A stretch of 64,000 bases of DNA, taken from Archilochus colubris. Lineage: Eukaryota; Chordata; Aves; Apodiformes; Trochilidae. This document shows, piece after piece, positions 52,001-64,000 of the stretch. The stretch is taken from the NCBI GenBank assembly GCA_023079485.1, contig CM041084.1, forward strand, positions 133,206,792 to 133,270,791, written 5' to 3'. The stretch's first letter is position 1. Every line of letters starts with the position of its first letter. A program made the position numbers and the translations under genes. The notes beneath the pieces were generated by a model that saw nothing but the letters and a program-made list of their open reading frames with translations, did not search any database and was not told where the DNA came from.

Positions 52001-53395
52001 GCATTTCTGCAGATCCTTGCTTTATATACTATAAGCTTTAAGCTAAATTATTTCTCCAGGACAATGCACAGAAAGTCAGTGGCTCAGCCAGAAAAAGAGG
52101 GGCATGGATGTGTTTAAGACTTTTATTTTCCTAAGACCACTTCCTCCAACACAAGGACTAGTTTTGTATTCCCTGAACTCTTCCTTCAGTGTAACAGGGA
52201 ATGGATGGATCCAGAGGCTTCCTTCTCACACCATGCAACGTCTCATATAAATTGTTTATCTATTAGGTACAGAAAATTCTGTAGCTCATTTTGTTTTCAA
52301 TCCTACAAGGCAAAATAAATGGTAATTCAATATTCAGGAAAAGTTACATTCATATGGTATCAGTTCCCACGTATCTACAATTAAAATAATCTAATGGCTT
52401 TTGTCACAGAATGATATGCATGCTCAGAGTTCAAATACCTATTCTAGGAAACCAAAATCTATTTCTGTTTCTTTACATTTTTTCTGCAATATGTGTTATT
52501 GCTGCAGATGAGTTGCAATAAGATTTCATCATGTCACATACTGTAACTGGAGTTGCTCCAACTCCCTCAGTGTCTAAGAGTGACACTTATGAATGGTCTC
52601 TAAGTATAGGTAGAAGCAGCAGGATTTTATTTTTAGGTAAACCAATGTTATACAGTGGGACACAAAACGTTTATTCTTAATGTAGCACTTTCCAAATAAT
52701 CTAATTTTAAATATACAAATTTTAATTAATAAAATGAGATCTGAAGTGCCAAAAGACTGCCTGGTTCTGTGCTAATGTTTATCCAATGACTTTGGTCCCA
52801 ATTTACCATAGTGCTGCGACCAAAGGGGATGCAGGAGAATTTCCTGATTGCACAGGATCCAGAAGGTATTGAGAGCAGATGAAGGGGAAGACTTAAGGTA
52901 CAGTAACACTTTCCCACACTACCTGTGTGCTTTCTATTATTACTCTCCTGGGAGCAAGCAAGTAGTCACCTCAAATAAATTAGTCTTCAGGACTGATGTT
53001 TGTATATTTACATCTGCATATTTAAGGTATGATCCCATGGAGCACTTCTTGCCAGATCCTTCCTTGAAAAGAACACAGAGATGGGCTGTAAGCCTCTCTT
53101 CAGCCCAGCCTGACTCTCTTGGAATTTGATTTCACACCTGAGAAGAAGTAAACAGCTGGGAACATTAACAGAGTGGTGAAAAGCAGCAGCTCTTAGGAGA
53201 TCATGGTGGTTTACCACAGACACATCTGAGCTGCTGTTTATGGCGAATGACTTGTCTAACTTTTGTCTCATACAGAGTCTGTGAGGCTTCTCAGGGCAAA
53301 AGTTTTATCAGACCCTCTTATGGTTCAATGTAACTTAAAATTCTGGATACGCAAAAACAAAGTCTAACCACTAAGGATCAAGTGCAAGCATAAAG
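49081..53395. other. Upstream flank of ANGPT1, no gene recognised
   Basis: This includes the presumed proximal promoter just right of about 49080; I see no TATA box there. It also has a moderately G+C-richer patch near 51100-51560 with no open exon-like frame of note, an A/C tract at about 51809-51852, and otherwise A+T-rich intergenic sequence. Core promoter elements cannot be placed by eye. Confidence 0.5.
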
Positions 53396-53483
53396 TTTTA
53401 TTTATTACAATACTTATTCCATTATTTTGTATTATTTCTTATATTATTAAAATATTTATTATAAATATTTATTTATTTTATTG
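53396..53483. repeat. AT-rich low-complexity tract
   Basis: Almost pure A/T with repeated TTTAT/TATTA words. On the minus strand it contains several AATAAA hexamers. Confidence 0.75.
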
Positions 53484-53995
53484 ACAAATGACATGGGCAA
53501 AGTCATATAGCCCTGTGAAGATATGAAAAATATGTTGCATGGCAAAAGTGAGAGAGAGATAAAGAGAGAGAGAGGGGAGAGAAAAGAATGAGAGGGAGAA
53601 AGAATGACAGAGAGAAAGAGAGGGATATCACCACCCACGCATCCAGAGGCATCCAGCAATCTTTCTTCTTCGGGATGGTGATCACCAGCTGGATGGCATC
53701 CAGATGGGGTAAAGGTCTGGTGCAGGGTGGGTGGGTAGGCAACCATGAATAAAAACACTCTGGTGTTCCTTATATAAACTGGGTTTTCCACTGCTCCCAA
53801 GGTTGATTCAGGATGTTGCCCCTAAAATTCCAGGAATTTTGCCTCTCAGGAGGGTCCCCCCGCCCCACCCCAGAGGCTGTTGTTGGCCTGCCCTGGGGCT
53901 GTCTTTGGCCAGGCTGCTGCCTCCACCTGGGTAAAAGCCTCCACCTGACATTTTCAGTCAGGGTGGTTCTACACCCAAATATTGCATTTGCCACA
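53484..53995 (-). other. Possible degenerate LTR-like segment
   Basis: A G+C-richer patch in A+T-rich DNA. On the minus strand it has a good TATA-like TTATATAAGG (near 53770), a G/C-rich upstream part, and downstream AATAAA hexamers at about 53480. This order resembles an LTR. TGACAA near 53998 and TTGTCA near 53484 could be inverted ends, but I find no target-site duplication, so it may equally be unique sequence. Confidence 0.2.
53550..53624. repeat. GA-rich (polypurine) tract
   Basis: An imperfect (GA)n run with scattered T, including GAGAGAGA and AGAGAGAGAGAGGGGAGAG words. The minus strand is a (CT)n pyrimidine tract. Confidence 0.9.
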
Positions 53996-56900
53996 TTGTC
54001 ATTTGAGGCAAAGAAAATTCAAAATTCCACTGAATGGAACCTCTCAAACCCTTCCCAAAGGTGTCAGCAGCTAAGAGAGCTGTCTGGAACTTGTCTTGGA
54101 ATTCATAACCTATCTTTGATCTTACGTATAGAAAAACATGTAGATTAGTTGGGTTAAATTTACTCTTATTCACTTCGGGAACAAGGGAATGCAACCAGCA
54201 TCCTCTTGGGATCTGCCTAGGGTAATTTTTGTCCTTAATTTTCACACTTTCAGGATACTTGAGGCATTTTCAAACATCCTCTTCCAACCCTATCAAACAG
54301 GAGTGATGCACAGTAGGTGAACAAGGTAGCCAGAAAATTAATGCCCTAGTCTAAAATGGCTGATGAGAGGACCAACAGGAGTAATCTTCCACTGTAAAAC
54401 CTAGCCAAAATCAATTGGTTTTTAATTTTAAAAGAAAGGTATTTCATATAGCTACAAGCCTTTTAGCCCCACCATGTGAATGTGCCTTCTGTTGTAAATC
54501 ATATGGAAAGTGCAGTTTTGGGGAAAGGATTAATCAGCAGTGTTGTTTGGTTGAACAGTTTATTCTGTGGACTGTCCTCAGGTCTTATTCCTCACCAGGG
54601 AAAGATACAGAAGAGAAACAACAACCCATCGGTGCATTACTCTTAACTTCTGAATTAATTTAACATGTAGCCCCAAGTACTGCACAATATGTGCATCTAT
54701 TCTTGGGGTCATGAAGGCAAGAACCATGGCAGTATGATTTGCCTGGGAAAGGGAAAATTGCAGTCCTTCAGTCAAGTGTTAAAAAAAAAAAAATGGTTAT
54801 CCTAAATCCTAGTAAATGTTTAATATCTAGCAAAAAAAATATTTCTTCAGACGCTATGGGTTAGTAGCTTAAGATCTCTCCTTTGGAGAGCACATCCTAG
54901 GGGTGATGTGCTGCAAGGCTGCAGCCTACCTGCCTAATAGAAACCAAAGTCTTAAATCAAATGCTTAAAATTCCCATACATTAAAAGCATTAGATATGTA
55001 ATGGTTAGAGACAGAAAAGCCAACATGCTGGTGACAGAATCCCTTATGACATCTGCAGAGGAATATGAGACCTACAAATCATTCCTGAGAACCCTGCACC
55101 CGTGAGCTGTCTTTCTGTCACCATCAGAATGTTTTTTTCTTTATGGGCCTCTCTGTAGCTCTGCTCTTTTCAACTCAGGTGCAGAAAAGGCAAGTGATGC
55201 TACTGCCAAGGATGGTCAGAGCATTTGGAGGAGAGTCCCAGGTTTAAATCCTGATTTAGAGAGAAAGGAATCAGACATTCATCTTTTTGAGTATATATAT
55301 TCACAGTAAGGCATGAACAAGCCTTTTGATTGCTTCTGCTGGTTCAGCCATGTCAACCACATTCTCCATCAACCTGAATTACACCTTAGTCAACCAAGAA
55401 AGTCAATCTTGGCTGCTCTCTGACCTAAGTAACAGCTAGAATATTTTCCTTCATTTTCTCCAGCTGGGACAAATCCAGTTGGTTTTCAATATTTATGTCC
55501 TTCAAGAACTCAAGAATCTGGCTAAGAATAACCAGAATATAGCATTTATGAGGTTGTACTTTCCTACTTTCCTCAAAGGCTGACTTTGTTCTTTTTACAA
55601 CTGATTTCCCAAACAAGCTTCATTTTTTTCATAGACTTTGCTAAAATAATCCACAGGAAATAAACTTTATTGAATATAATGCTGTTGAAGAAACTAAATA
55701 CAGCAACATTTTCTCTTTAATTTCTATGTTGCTCTAATTACTTTTATCTATCTTTTGGAAAATACCTGTGATTCAAAAGACCTGGGAAAATGGTCTGAAA
55801 AAAATGTAATCTGTTCAACAATGAACAAAGAGGACAAAGCTACATAGACTACTCTGATCCTCCATTCTACAAGTTTCTGTAAAGAATCTGGCATTATCCT
55901 TTCACAACACATCTTCGCAATTCAGTCAAGAAAAAGAATGAAACTACGTCAGCTGTACAAGCTAATAGTTATGTGGGTGAAATACCTATCTTTTGATGTA
56001 GCTTTAAACTGGAAAAACATGGCATTAATATCTTGTATTGCTATTCTTTTTTGAGTTCCCCTTCAAAGCTTAATTGCTTTAGGTATCCTGTTAAAAGGAA
56101 AATGTGGTGAAGACAATCATATTTCTGAAATGTATTTAATTACAAATCAGAAATGAACCAGAATCCTATGAGTGCATGAGCTCAGTATTGCAGTTTTTTC
56201 AGTTCTCACTCTTGCTACATTTTTCATAAATGGGCACACTGAACTCCATGAGTAGTCTCAGAGTTCATCCATTTTAGCATAAGTTTTTGTCAAGTAACAA
56301 AATGAAATAAATGAAACAAAACAAAACAACAAAAAAACAACCCCTTGTCACATTCTTCTAGAACCTGGAGACAAAAATATAAAACTGTGTTTCAGTTCAA
56401 ACTGCAGGAAATAATGAGCTCACTCCGACAATGTGGGCATATGATAGGTCTGATGGAGCCCAGCTTTGGTGAAAAAATACAAATCTTTAAAAATCTTGGT
56501 TTCTCTGTGATTTTTGAGTTTTAAATATGCAGTCAGAATGTTAAATGTTTTATATATATTTATATATAATATATAGTTATATATCCATATAACTATAAAT
56601 ATTTTTAGGAATTAAGTCAAATACTAATTGAACACTTCAACAGCTAGTACTGTAGTAGCTAGCATATTGGAATTCAGTCTACCTAAAACCTTGCAGGCTG
56701 CAGGACTGCTGCAGCTTCATTATATTCAGCCTACTTTCTGGTTCAGTCCCAGCAAATAATACTTATGTTCTGGGTTACAGATATAGCAGGGAAAATGGCA
56801 GGAATTAACTACCAGTGATTTGAAACATCAGAGGTAAGTAAATGGCAGTGTAGATATTGAAAGAGAGGCACAGAGAGACAGTCTGGAATTAGGAATTGCA

Positions 56901-59900
56901 ACCATTTCTTATTTAAGAAGGTGGTTTATAAATAAAATATCTCTTATATTTATATATAGTGTACTTTTCTCCCCGCACCTATTATTTATTTTTGCAAACA
57001 GCTTCTGGTTTCACATTCCATATACACTTACGAAGCAGAGACTTGGCTTTCTGTGCTCCATTTTGGCATCATCCCCACAATACCAAAAATTGTGGTTAAC
57101 AAATTAGAAACCTCAATCAACTGGTCACAATTATTTTAAGAGGCCATCAGCTTCTTCCCAACTGTATATGTCATTGTTAATTACAAAACAAAAAGTCAGA
57201 CACCACAAATAAATAGCAGTGAGGCATGAGGTTAGCCAGCAGCGTCCTTGTGGAACTGCAGCAGTGAGGCAGGCTAAAGAGCCTCCTGACATCCCCATCA
57301 CCCCCTTCATCTGAAGTGTAGGATGCATTCATCCTATAAGTAGAGAGCAAGCTGCCATAATTTTATACTGGAGAAGCATTTATCACAATTTGCCTATGAT
57401 TAATTGTCCTTCTAGAACCAAGTCATTAATAGTAGTCAGAGACAGTATAGATGGAAAACAGAGACAGGAATCCATGTCCTGGGGATGCTGAAGTTCAGGC
57501 ACTGTGGTGAATAGCTGTAAATAGCCTTGTAGCTTAGACATCCTCATGTCACACTGCAATTGCAGTGAAGAAATACTACCCTTCAGAAATTCCTTCTAGC
57601 AAATTTGTACAGATACTCAGAGATGTGTAAAACTCACTTCATCTGCGGACAGTGACAGGCTGTGGCTCCCTGTGGTGAGCAGGCATAGCCAGACTAGCAG
57701 GCAGCTGGAATATAGGTCTCAGTCTTCTGATCATACTGAAGATCTCAAAATGTTCCATCAAGCAAGCAGTAAAGCCAGAGATAATTACTGGGATTACAAA
57801 TATCTTTGGTTTCCTTTGACATTAACATCACATAAATACTGCATGAACTGTATTGAATCCAAACAACATGTTTATATGGGTAATGAGTTTTGCAGCTGAT
57901 TCTTCAGCGACTTGTGTGAATGAAGAGCAGTGTAGGACCTGTGACACCCTGGCAATGATTCTTCCAAGTATGGTGCTCTATCCTTTGGAACATCACTGAT
58001 GAAATATGAGCACCAGAGCCTGGACTGTGTCCTCAGGAGTGTGTGTGCTCAGGCACTGGGTCACTAGAGCACCAGTAGCTTCAGGGCTTCATTTCCAATT
58101 GTAAACAGCCTGAAGAACAATATTTAAAAATGAGCATTTTCCTTTCTGTGTACAGCAGTTGCTGTACCTCTCACACACATTAACACAAAGAACTCACATG
58201 ACCCAGTGGCTTTAACACGGCGTAACTCAAAGATTAACTCCTAATTCACTTTAATCACCATAAACTTATCAGCACACTAGTAGGTATTTAACTACTGTAT
58301 GCCAATAAAAAATGCTGTTTAAACAGTTAACTGCCTATTTAAAGAAGCAATTAATCCCCAAGATCAACACCTCTGAAATTACTGCCGTGAGGCATAGATA
58401 AATACTAGCCTTGGCTCTCTGGGAAAGTGTTTGGCTTATGACATGGGAAGGGATCACTCTGGATGGTTTAGGGTTTGGCACTGAGCTGTTGTATAGTTCT
58501 CAGGGAAAAAAATGTCAAAAACACTACTCCAATTTTAACATCCCTGATCTCTTCTTTTTCAAAATTCAGAGATAAAGTGTTTTCCAATGGCAACTTTGGA
58601 AAACATTTGCTCATGTTTCCTACACAAGAATTGAACCTAATTTTTTGGATCAGGTGAGGGTTAACAATGGTATAATGATGAAGACTAGGAGGGATATGAC
58701 TTGTGAAAATCCATATTCTTTTTTCTAAAAGGACCACAGTCCCTCTTCTGCTTGAAGGAATGTGCTCAGCAGTGCCCACTGAAGGACTGTGCCCACTGAA
58801 CAGTGATCAGCCATGCTTCCCCAGGCTAGGTCCTAGAATAACAGTCAGACTTAGTTCATTTAATCTAGAAATGCTAGAACAGGAGAGAAGGAAACAGAGA
58901 TAAAACATGGAAAGCAGGATAATAGACAGGTCTGTATCCAAGTATTACTGTAAGTAAGGCACTTTATATCTTTTATAAAAGGTACAAAATTCACATGTTT
59001 ATGTAATGTCACGTATTCAGTCAATAATTTGCAGTCATTTATAAAACACATTGTAATTTAGAAAAAGTAACATCTGGCCAATAATATATTTTATATAGAA
59101 AAATATTATTTTAAAGCAAGTGGCAAAATGAGCACAAATGTAACTATAAAAATTCTAAGTACAGCTTTCAAAATGTGGTCCAGATCCTAGAGAACCAAGC
59201 TCTGGGGAGTTTTGTTGCATGATATAATCTCGTTTTCTAGGTTCTGTAGTGTTTAAGGGAAATATCCTGTACTCAGCTTTTACATGTGCCCTAGCTGCAC
59301 ACACATCCATGTTCAGTGTTGTGAAGTCAGGTTCCCTTCATTACCCACTTCAGATGACACTACATAGCTGGGTGGGACCACACTATGTGGCTGGAAATAT
59401 TAGGGATTTGCAAGTCTTCTTAATGATGTATTCAAGTCAGAATTGGGAAAACCAGCAGTAACATGAGAAGGCCAAGCACAGTGGTGAGGCCTCGGAACAA
59501 AGATCACAGTGCTGTGACATTTAATACGGCTCTGCTTTCTCCAGCCTTAGTCAGTGTGCTTCTACAAGATTTCTGTTGCTCATTAGGTATTTTTAAAACA
59601 ATGTTTTAATAAATATAGAACTCTAAATACTACCATAGGCAATAGGCAAGTGTAAACTCAAAGTTCCTAAAATACACATGAATGTAGTTGGGAGTGAAAA
59701 GCAAAACTGTGTATCTGAAGGCACTCTCTGTTGTAGGAAGCAGGGAGGGCTGCAGGCTTTGTCCAGCCAAACAGAAACAGGCAGAAAAGTCTACAAGGAC
59801 TGTGCTGTGTTGGGGATGTTGTAATGTTATTAGCATGTTGCCACTATATTGCTGTTCTGTTTTTTTGAAATAAATTGCACATACTACTTATATTTTATCA

Positions 59901-60009
59901 GGGCCTGTCAATGTGTGAGCTTTGAGCATTAGGAGGCTAACAGGTGCCACTTCTTCCACTCGCTGCTCTGCATGTGAGAAAAAAACATCATACCACTGTA
60001 CCACAATTT
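53996..60009. other. Intergenic DNA, no gene recognised
   Basis: A+T-rich sequence with short A/C tracts (for example 56313-56343) and an AT hairpin near 56572. No frame longer than about 103 codons, and none is recognised. Confidence 0.55.
56550..56600. repeat. AT-rich tract with an 11-bp perfect inverted repeat
   Basis: TATAGTTATAT (56572-56582) pairs with ATATAACTATA (56587-56597) across a 4-base loop, inside a run of TATATA words. Confidence 0.75.
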
Positions 60010-60385
60010 CACAGAATCACAGAATCATTCAGGTTGGAAAGGAGCTGAGATCATCAAGTCCAACCCTTCTGCCTGGCTGCTCTCAGCCACTCTGTGCCCA
60101 GCCTGGAGCTCCCCATGGGGTTGTTGTGGCCAAAGTGCAGGACCCGGCACTTGGCCTTGTTGAACCTGTTGGAATCAGCCCAACTCTCCAGTCTATCCAG
60201 GTCCCTCTGCAGAGCCCTCCTGCCTTCCAGCTGATCCACACTCCCCCCAAGTTAGTGTCGTCTGTGAATTTGCTAATTGTGGACTCAATCCCCTCATCTA
60301 AATCATCGATGAAGATATTGAACAGAACTGGGTCCAACATGGATCCCTGGGGGACACCATTGGTGACTGGCTGCCAGTTTCACCA
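60010..60385 (-). mobile_element. CR1 LINE fragment, 5'-truncated and internally deleted
   Basis: Minus-strand translation gives [27 protein letters not shown], then [36 protein letters not shown] and RLGTEWL, the CR1 reverse-transcriptase C-terminal region. It needs a frame change after DDTNLGG. It jumps abruptly to the CR1 3' tail (antisense TCCAACC, GGTTGGAAAGG) and ends in two octamers, seen on the minus strand as ATTCTGTGATTCTGTG (plus strand CACAGAATCACAGAAT). Several hundred bases between the RT segment and the tail are missing. The element is dead. Confidence 0.93.
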
Positions 60386-61490
60386 GTACTAGACCAAAAT
60401 GAGAGGATGAACTAAAATTTCTGTAGCAGACACTATCGACACTTTATATTTTCTGAACTACTTTGTGCAATGCTGTTTTCACACTGTTTTATAAGTGAGG
60501 ATTTTTGTTTTTTCAAAGGCAACAGAAAATTGAAGACTTGAATGGGAACATGAGCAAATGTAGAAGAGAAGAGATAAGAAATATTTTAAAGCAAGGCAAT
60601 TTCTGTAATAATAAAATGTGAAGGAAACAACATCAGTGTAATTACTCTTTTCCATACAATTGCCATTTAAGATTATCTCTGTTTCTGCTACACTTTCAAT
60701 ATTTGAACTTCTTTTCCTCAGCCTTTCCCAATGTGTCTTTTGACCATATCACTTCCCCTTTAGTTCACCAGAATTAGGTCCTGAGAAGTGTATCACTGCT
60801 CAAAAGTGCAGGACCTCAGAAGACAGATGGAATATGAAACCTGAAGAAGCACAGTAGTATGTTCTCACCTGGACTGTGCCATGGAGACTGGGGGGCACTG
60901 ATGGAAACCAAATCTTTCATTTAAGAAGGCCCTGCTTTTAAGACTAAAAGATTTTTTGAGGAGATTTGAAAATCTTTTGTATTGGAAGAGAATGGGATAG
61001 GAACAATGAAAAGCAGCAGAAATAGCGTGGTAGGGAAAGGTGGTTTCATTGCTCTTTTTTAAGTGTAGCACTCTTGCAGCAAGCTAGGAAGTCCATTGTG
61101 CTTACACAGAGCTTTAGTGGAAGCCATGGACTGAACATTGTATCTGTCTATCAGTACTCCCCAGTGTCATCACATTCACTCAGGTTCTCAATAACCTGAC
61201 AATGCCTTGACCTGTTCATTTGCCAAAGTTCTTGCTCATCCATGAGGGCAACAACCATCACCTATCATAGTGTTTCCAAAATAGGCAGTGAATTGTTCAC
61301 ATAGACTATCTCCCTTCCCTGTGCTTTTCCACATACACCACTGATTAATTGGCAGGGTCAAGATCATCCTGGCTACATCAGTCCTTAACACTCGGTATCA
61401 TACCTCTTACACCCAGGGGACCCTTAGTGAATCCAGGTAAAGGGAAAGCAATTCACCTACCAAAGATAAAGAACCTGTGAGTATCAAGAC

Positions 61491-61530
61491 TGAGGCTGGT
61501 TGGTGAGACTTGAGGTTGGTTGGCAAGAGT
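61491..61530. repeat. 20-bp tandem duplication
   Basis: TGAGGCTGGTTGGTGAGACT is followed directly by TGAGGTTGGTTGGCAAGAGT, identical at 16 of 20 positions. Confidence 0.75.
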
Positions 61531-63200
61531 ATAGCAATAAGGAGAGTTGATATCAGCACCATCAGTCACTGGAAATATTATAATCATCCCTTCTTAACCT
61601 CCTGGACTTCTCTTTAGCACTAGGCACCAATGACCAAGCACTAATGATGTCTTAACTGAGAAGCAGCAGAAGTCCCTAACTGCTGAACAGGCAGCTAATC
61701 TAATGTGAATTGTTTTTGAGGAGAATGTATCCCATCAGAAGACATAGGAAACAGCATCTCCAATGCTAAGTCACTTAAAGACTCTTAAAAAGAAACAGTT
61801 CTTCCTCAGATGCTATTTGTAATCTGTTTTCAATTACTTTTTGATTGATTCGTTCAGTTGGCCATATCACGGAAAGACGTCAGGCGGCATCACTGTTGCA
61901 TCAGATATTAGACAAAACAAGGAATAGTTGAACCCAGTAAGAGGAGAGATCAATGCTGACAGGAAGAGTTGAGCTGTACAGTGCGCTCCCATTCATTGAC
62001 ATGTAAAAGACTCAGTTCAGACTGTAATCCACATAATTTACAAAAAGACAACCATATGGCATCCAGACAGCTAGTGATCCCCTCTCAGTCACATTTCAGC
62101 CAAACCATAGTGATTCCAAGTACTTGAGCAGGAAGTTTGAAGCCCAGTCTATATTAAATGCCGTTGAATGCCTTGGCGAAACAGGCTGCTACAAGCAGTC
62201 TGATCTGCCTCTGCACACTGACAGAATCTCATGCCAAGTTTAAGGTCTTGGACCATTTGACTTTGTGTGTTGCATAAACTTTGCCCAAGAAATCGATCTG
62301 ATCTTTTAAATGTCATGGCTAATAAGTGTCTTCCAGTGCAAGGAGCTACAAAAGTGAAGGCCATCTTTTCAGAAATAGATGGTGGTTTCTTGCTTGTTTT
62401 TTAGTACTTTCAATGGATTTTTTTAAGGACTTTGGATGTAGAATACCTGTACAAACTTATTATTCCAGATGAAAGGTATGTTTCTTTGCCAAGCATTTAA
62501 GCAAGGTAAATGCATGCATGTGCTCTTTTTTGGTATTTTTAAAAAATATACTTATTTGGACAAATAGGTCCCCAGTAGAAATGCTGCTTTTACTTGCCAT
62601 TAATCTTAATCTATGAAGAGTGCTCATCAAAGAAGAAAGAAACAAGAGAAAGGAAATATAACCAGGCTGTACTTTTGCAAATCATTTATAAATTGCCAGT
62701 TACTGTCAACAAGTATGTTTGCATATACATAATCTGCAGCTCAGATTAGTTGTACCACTAAAAATACTTCCTCAGATGAGCTGAAAAAACCCCTAGTTGC
62801 TAGAGAAGTGAAACTAGAGATCAGGAAGCTACTGGGAAGTCAGAGTGAGATCCATGTGTAGATCTCCCACTGGATGGAGATTTATAAGAGGAGAAGAGGG
62901 TAATCAGATGTATGTTGCCTGTGTACTATCAGCACACTTGTGTGCAGATGAATCTCAAAGTAAAGCATTTCTAGTTTATGTTAAATCACTCACCCTTTTT
63001 TGTCTGTAAAACAAGCAGGAAGGGAACTGCAGGAAGGATATGATGCTCGTGAACTGCTGGGCCTAGAAATAAAGCATATGCACTTCTGTAGTATAGATGG
63101 GTTTACCTTAATGTTTGTTTAAGGAATAAAGTTTTGAGCTAAATGGACAATGATGGGAAAATCATTGTCTGAATCTGTAAAAAAAATAATACATTCAATA

Positions 63201-63242
63201 ACAGAACACTGCAGTCCAGTGACAGAACACTGCAGCCCAATG
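63201..63242. repeat. 21-bp tandem duplication
   Basis: ACAGAACACTGCAGTCCAGTG is followed directly by a copy that differs at two bases (CCC for TCC, CAATG for CAGTG). Confidence 0.85.
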
Positions 63243-63864
63243 TTTAGCACTTCAGTGTCATCCTACTTTTCTACATTTAGGCACTGGTCTGATTTAATGA
63301 GAAAGATTTTGCTGTGATAACAAAAGAAAAGGACAGGAATCACCTATGACTTCTTAGGTAACTGGTATTTAAGCAAATACAAAATCAAGCTAGTTACTCC
63401 TGCAGTATCTTTTGTGTTCATGTAAGACTTAACAGATGCGGTGCAGGCACTTTGCTCTTGAAGAAATAAATCAAAATTAATTCCCCTCTAGAATATTCAT
63501 GACTGTAGGAGGGAGCACTTCCAGCAACATTAGCTGAGAGAGTTTCAGTTCTCATGCACTAATAAACACAGGCATTTCCAACAAGTTTCCAAACAACAGC
63601 AGTCCCAGTTACTGCACTGTAGCAAAGATCAGCCTGTCAGGAGGCAGCCTGTTCTTAACTGTGCTGTCGTTTGGATTGTCACCGTGTTTTTGCTATGTAT
63701 TTAAAACATATGTTTTAAAAGAAGGCAAATTTTGTTGTTATTTTCTATTTTTCTGGTTATCTTGTGATTCAAAAAAGTTACTTTTGGTTTTGTTTGTGCT
63801 TGTTTTGTTTTGTTTACTCTAGGGATACTAGGAGAAGTGACAGAGCAGTCCTCTCTGGCTAGGT

Positions 63865-64000
63865 GGTTTCTGCCACCCGTTACCTTCTAGCGCACTGCTG
63901 GAGCAGCATCTCCGTACCTCAGCCGGTCACGGTGTCCCTTCCCGCTGTCCCGGGGCTGTCACCGCCCCTCAGACACCGCCGAACCCCGGGGGCCGCCCGG
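63865..64000. promoter_or_regulatory. Edge of a CpG island (runs off the right end)
   Basis: The last ~130 bases are strongly G+C-rich and contain about 13 CpG dinucleotides (for example ACCGCCGAA, CCCCGGGGG, GCCGCCCGG). The rest of the window is CpG-poor. CpG islands in vertebrates usually mark promoters. It lies about 15 kb upstream of the ANGPT1 ATG. Its gene and direction are not visible; it could serve a distal ANGPT1 start, a non-coding RNA, or a neighbouring gene. Confidence 0.7.

Larger units (their letters stand above)
60386..63864. other. Intergenic DNA, no gene recognised
   Basis: No convincing exon. A stretch at 61850-62345 is less A+T-rich and has a diverged-repeat feel on the minus strand, but I could not place it in a family. 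Two small tandem duplications are listed separately. Confidence 0.5.

Noticed and set aside
59922..60392. 156-codon plus-strand frame, the longest in the window
   Set aside because: It is the antisense of the CR1 fragment at 60010-60385, whose minus strand encodes the recognisable reverse-transcriptase words.
61850..62345. Degenerate LINE reverse transcriptase on the minus strand
   Set aside because: There are a few suggestive words such as AKAFNGI after a frame adjustment, but stops are frequent and no ordered motif set could be established.

Overview
This window looks like an A+T-rich, gene-poor stretch of a bird nuclear genome. The evidence is several CR1 LINE fragments with the avian-type 3' octamer tail, a short solo retroviral LTR with a clean target-site duplication, and one recognisable vertebrate gene, angiopoietin-1 (ANGPT1), whose protein is close to vertebrate ANGPT1 but not identical to the mammalian form I remember. 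I see no bacterial-style genes, operons, tRNA or rRNA. Almost all short open reading frames look like chance.

Layout. The only confident coding sequence is ANGPT1 exon 1 on the minus strand (48365-48661, 99 codons: signal peptide, superclustering segment, start of the coiled coil). It is followed by a consensus GTAAGT donor at 48359-48364. Everything to the left (1-48364) is therefore best read as the first part of ANGPT1 intron 1; I did not find exon 2. To the right of the ATG lies a long conserved 5' leader (48662 to about 49080) containing a 33-codon upstream ORF whose start resembles the mammalian leader as I remember it. From about 49080 to 64000 is upstream intergenic DNA, ending in the edge of a CpG island from about 63865 that runs off the window.

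Repeats. The most striking object is a 2.1-kb tandem array (25491-27586) built from the octamer TCTAAGAT. It contains a pure block of 21 copies of a 12-bp derivative (27033-27284) and a block of a T-variant octamer (27381-27492). It sits inside ANGPT1 intron 1 and would be transcribed as a dense run of UCUU-containing units. Its unit is one base away from the classic CR1 3' octamer, so it may be an expanded CR1 tail. Other elements are a solo LTR at 30600-30918 (minus strand, 5-bp terminal inverted repeats, 6-bp TSD, internal ~95-bp duplication); CR1 fragments at 13728-13967, 40765-40890, 41631-42438, 43531-43580 and 60010-60385; many A-rich or A/C-rich tracts; a (TCA)n microsatellite; and several small tandem duplications.

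There is no multi-gene system here. The biology is one vascular growth-factor gene start (the ligand of the TEK/TIE2 receptor), its leader and possible distal control DNA, and a repeat-laden first intron.
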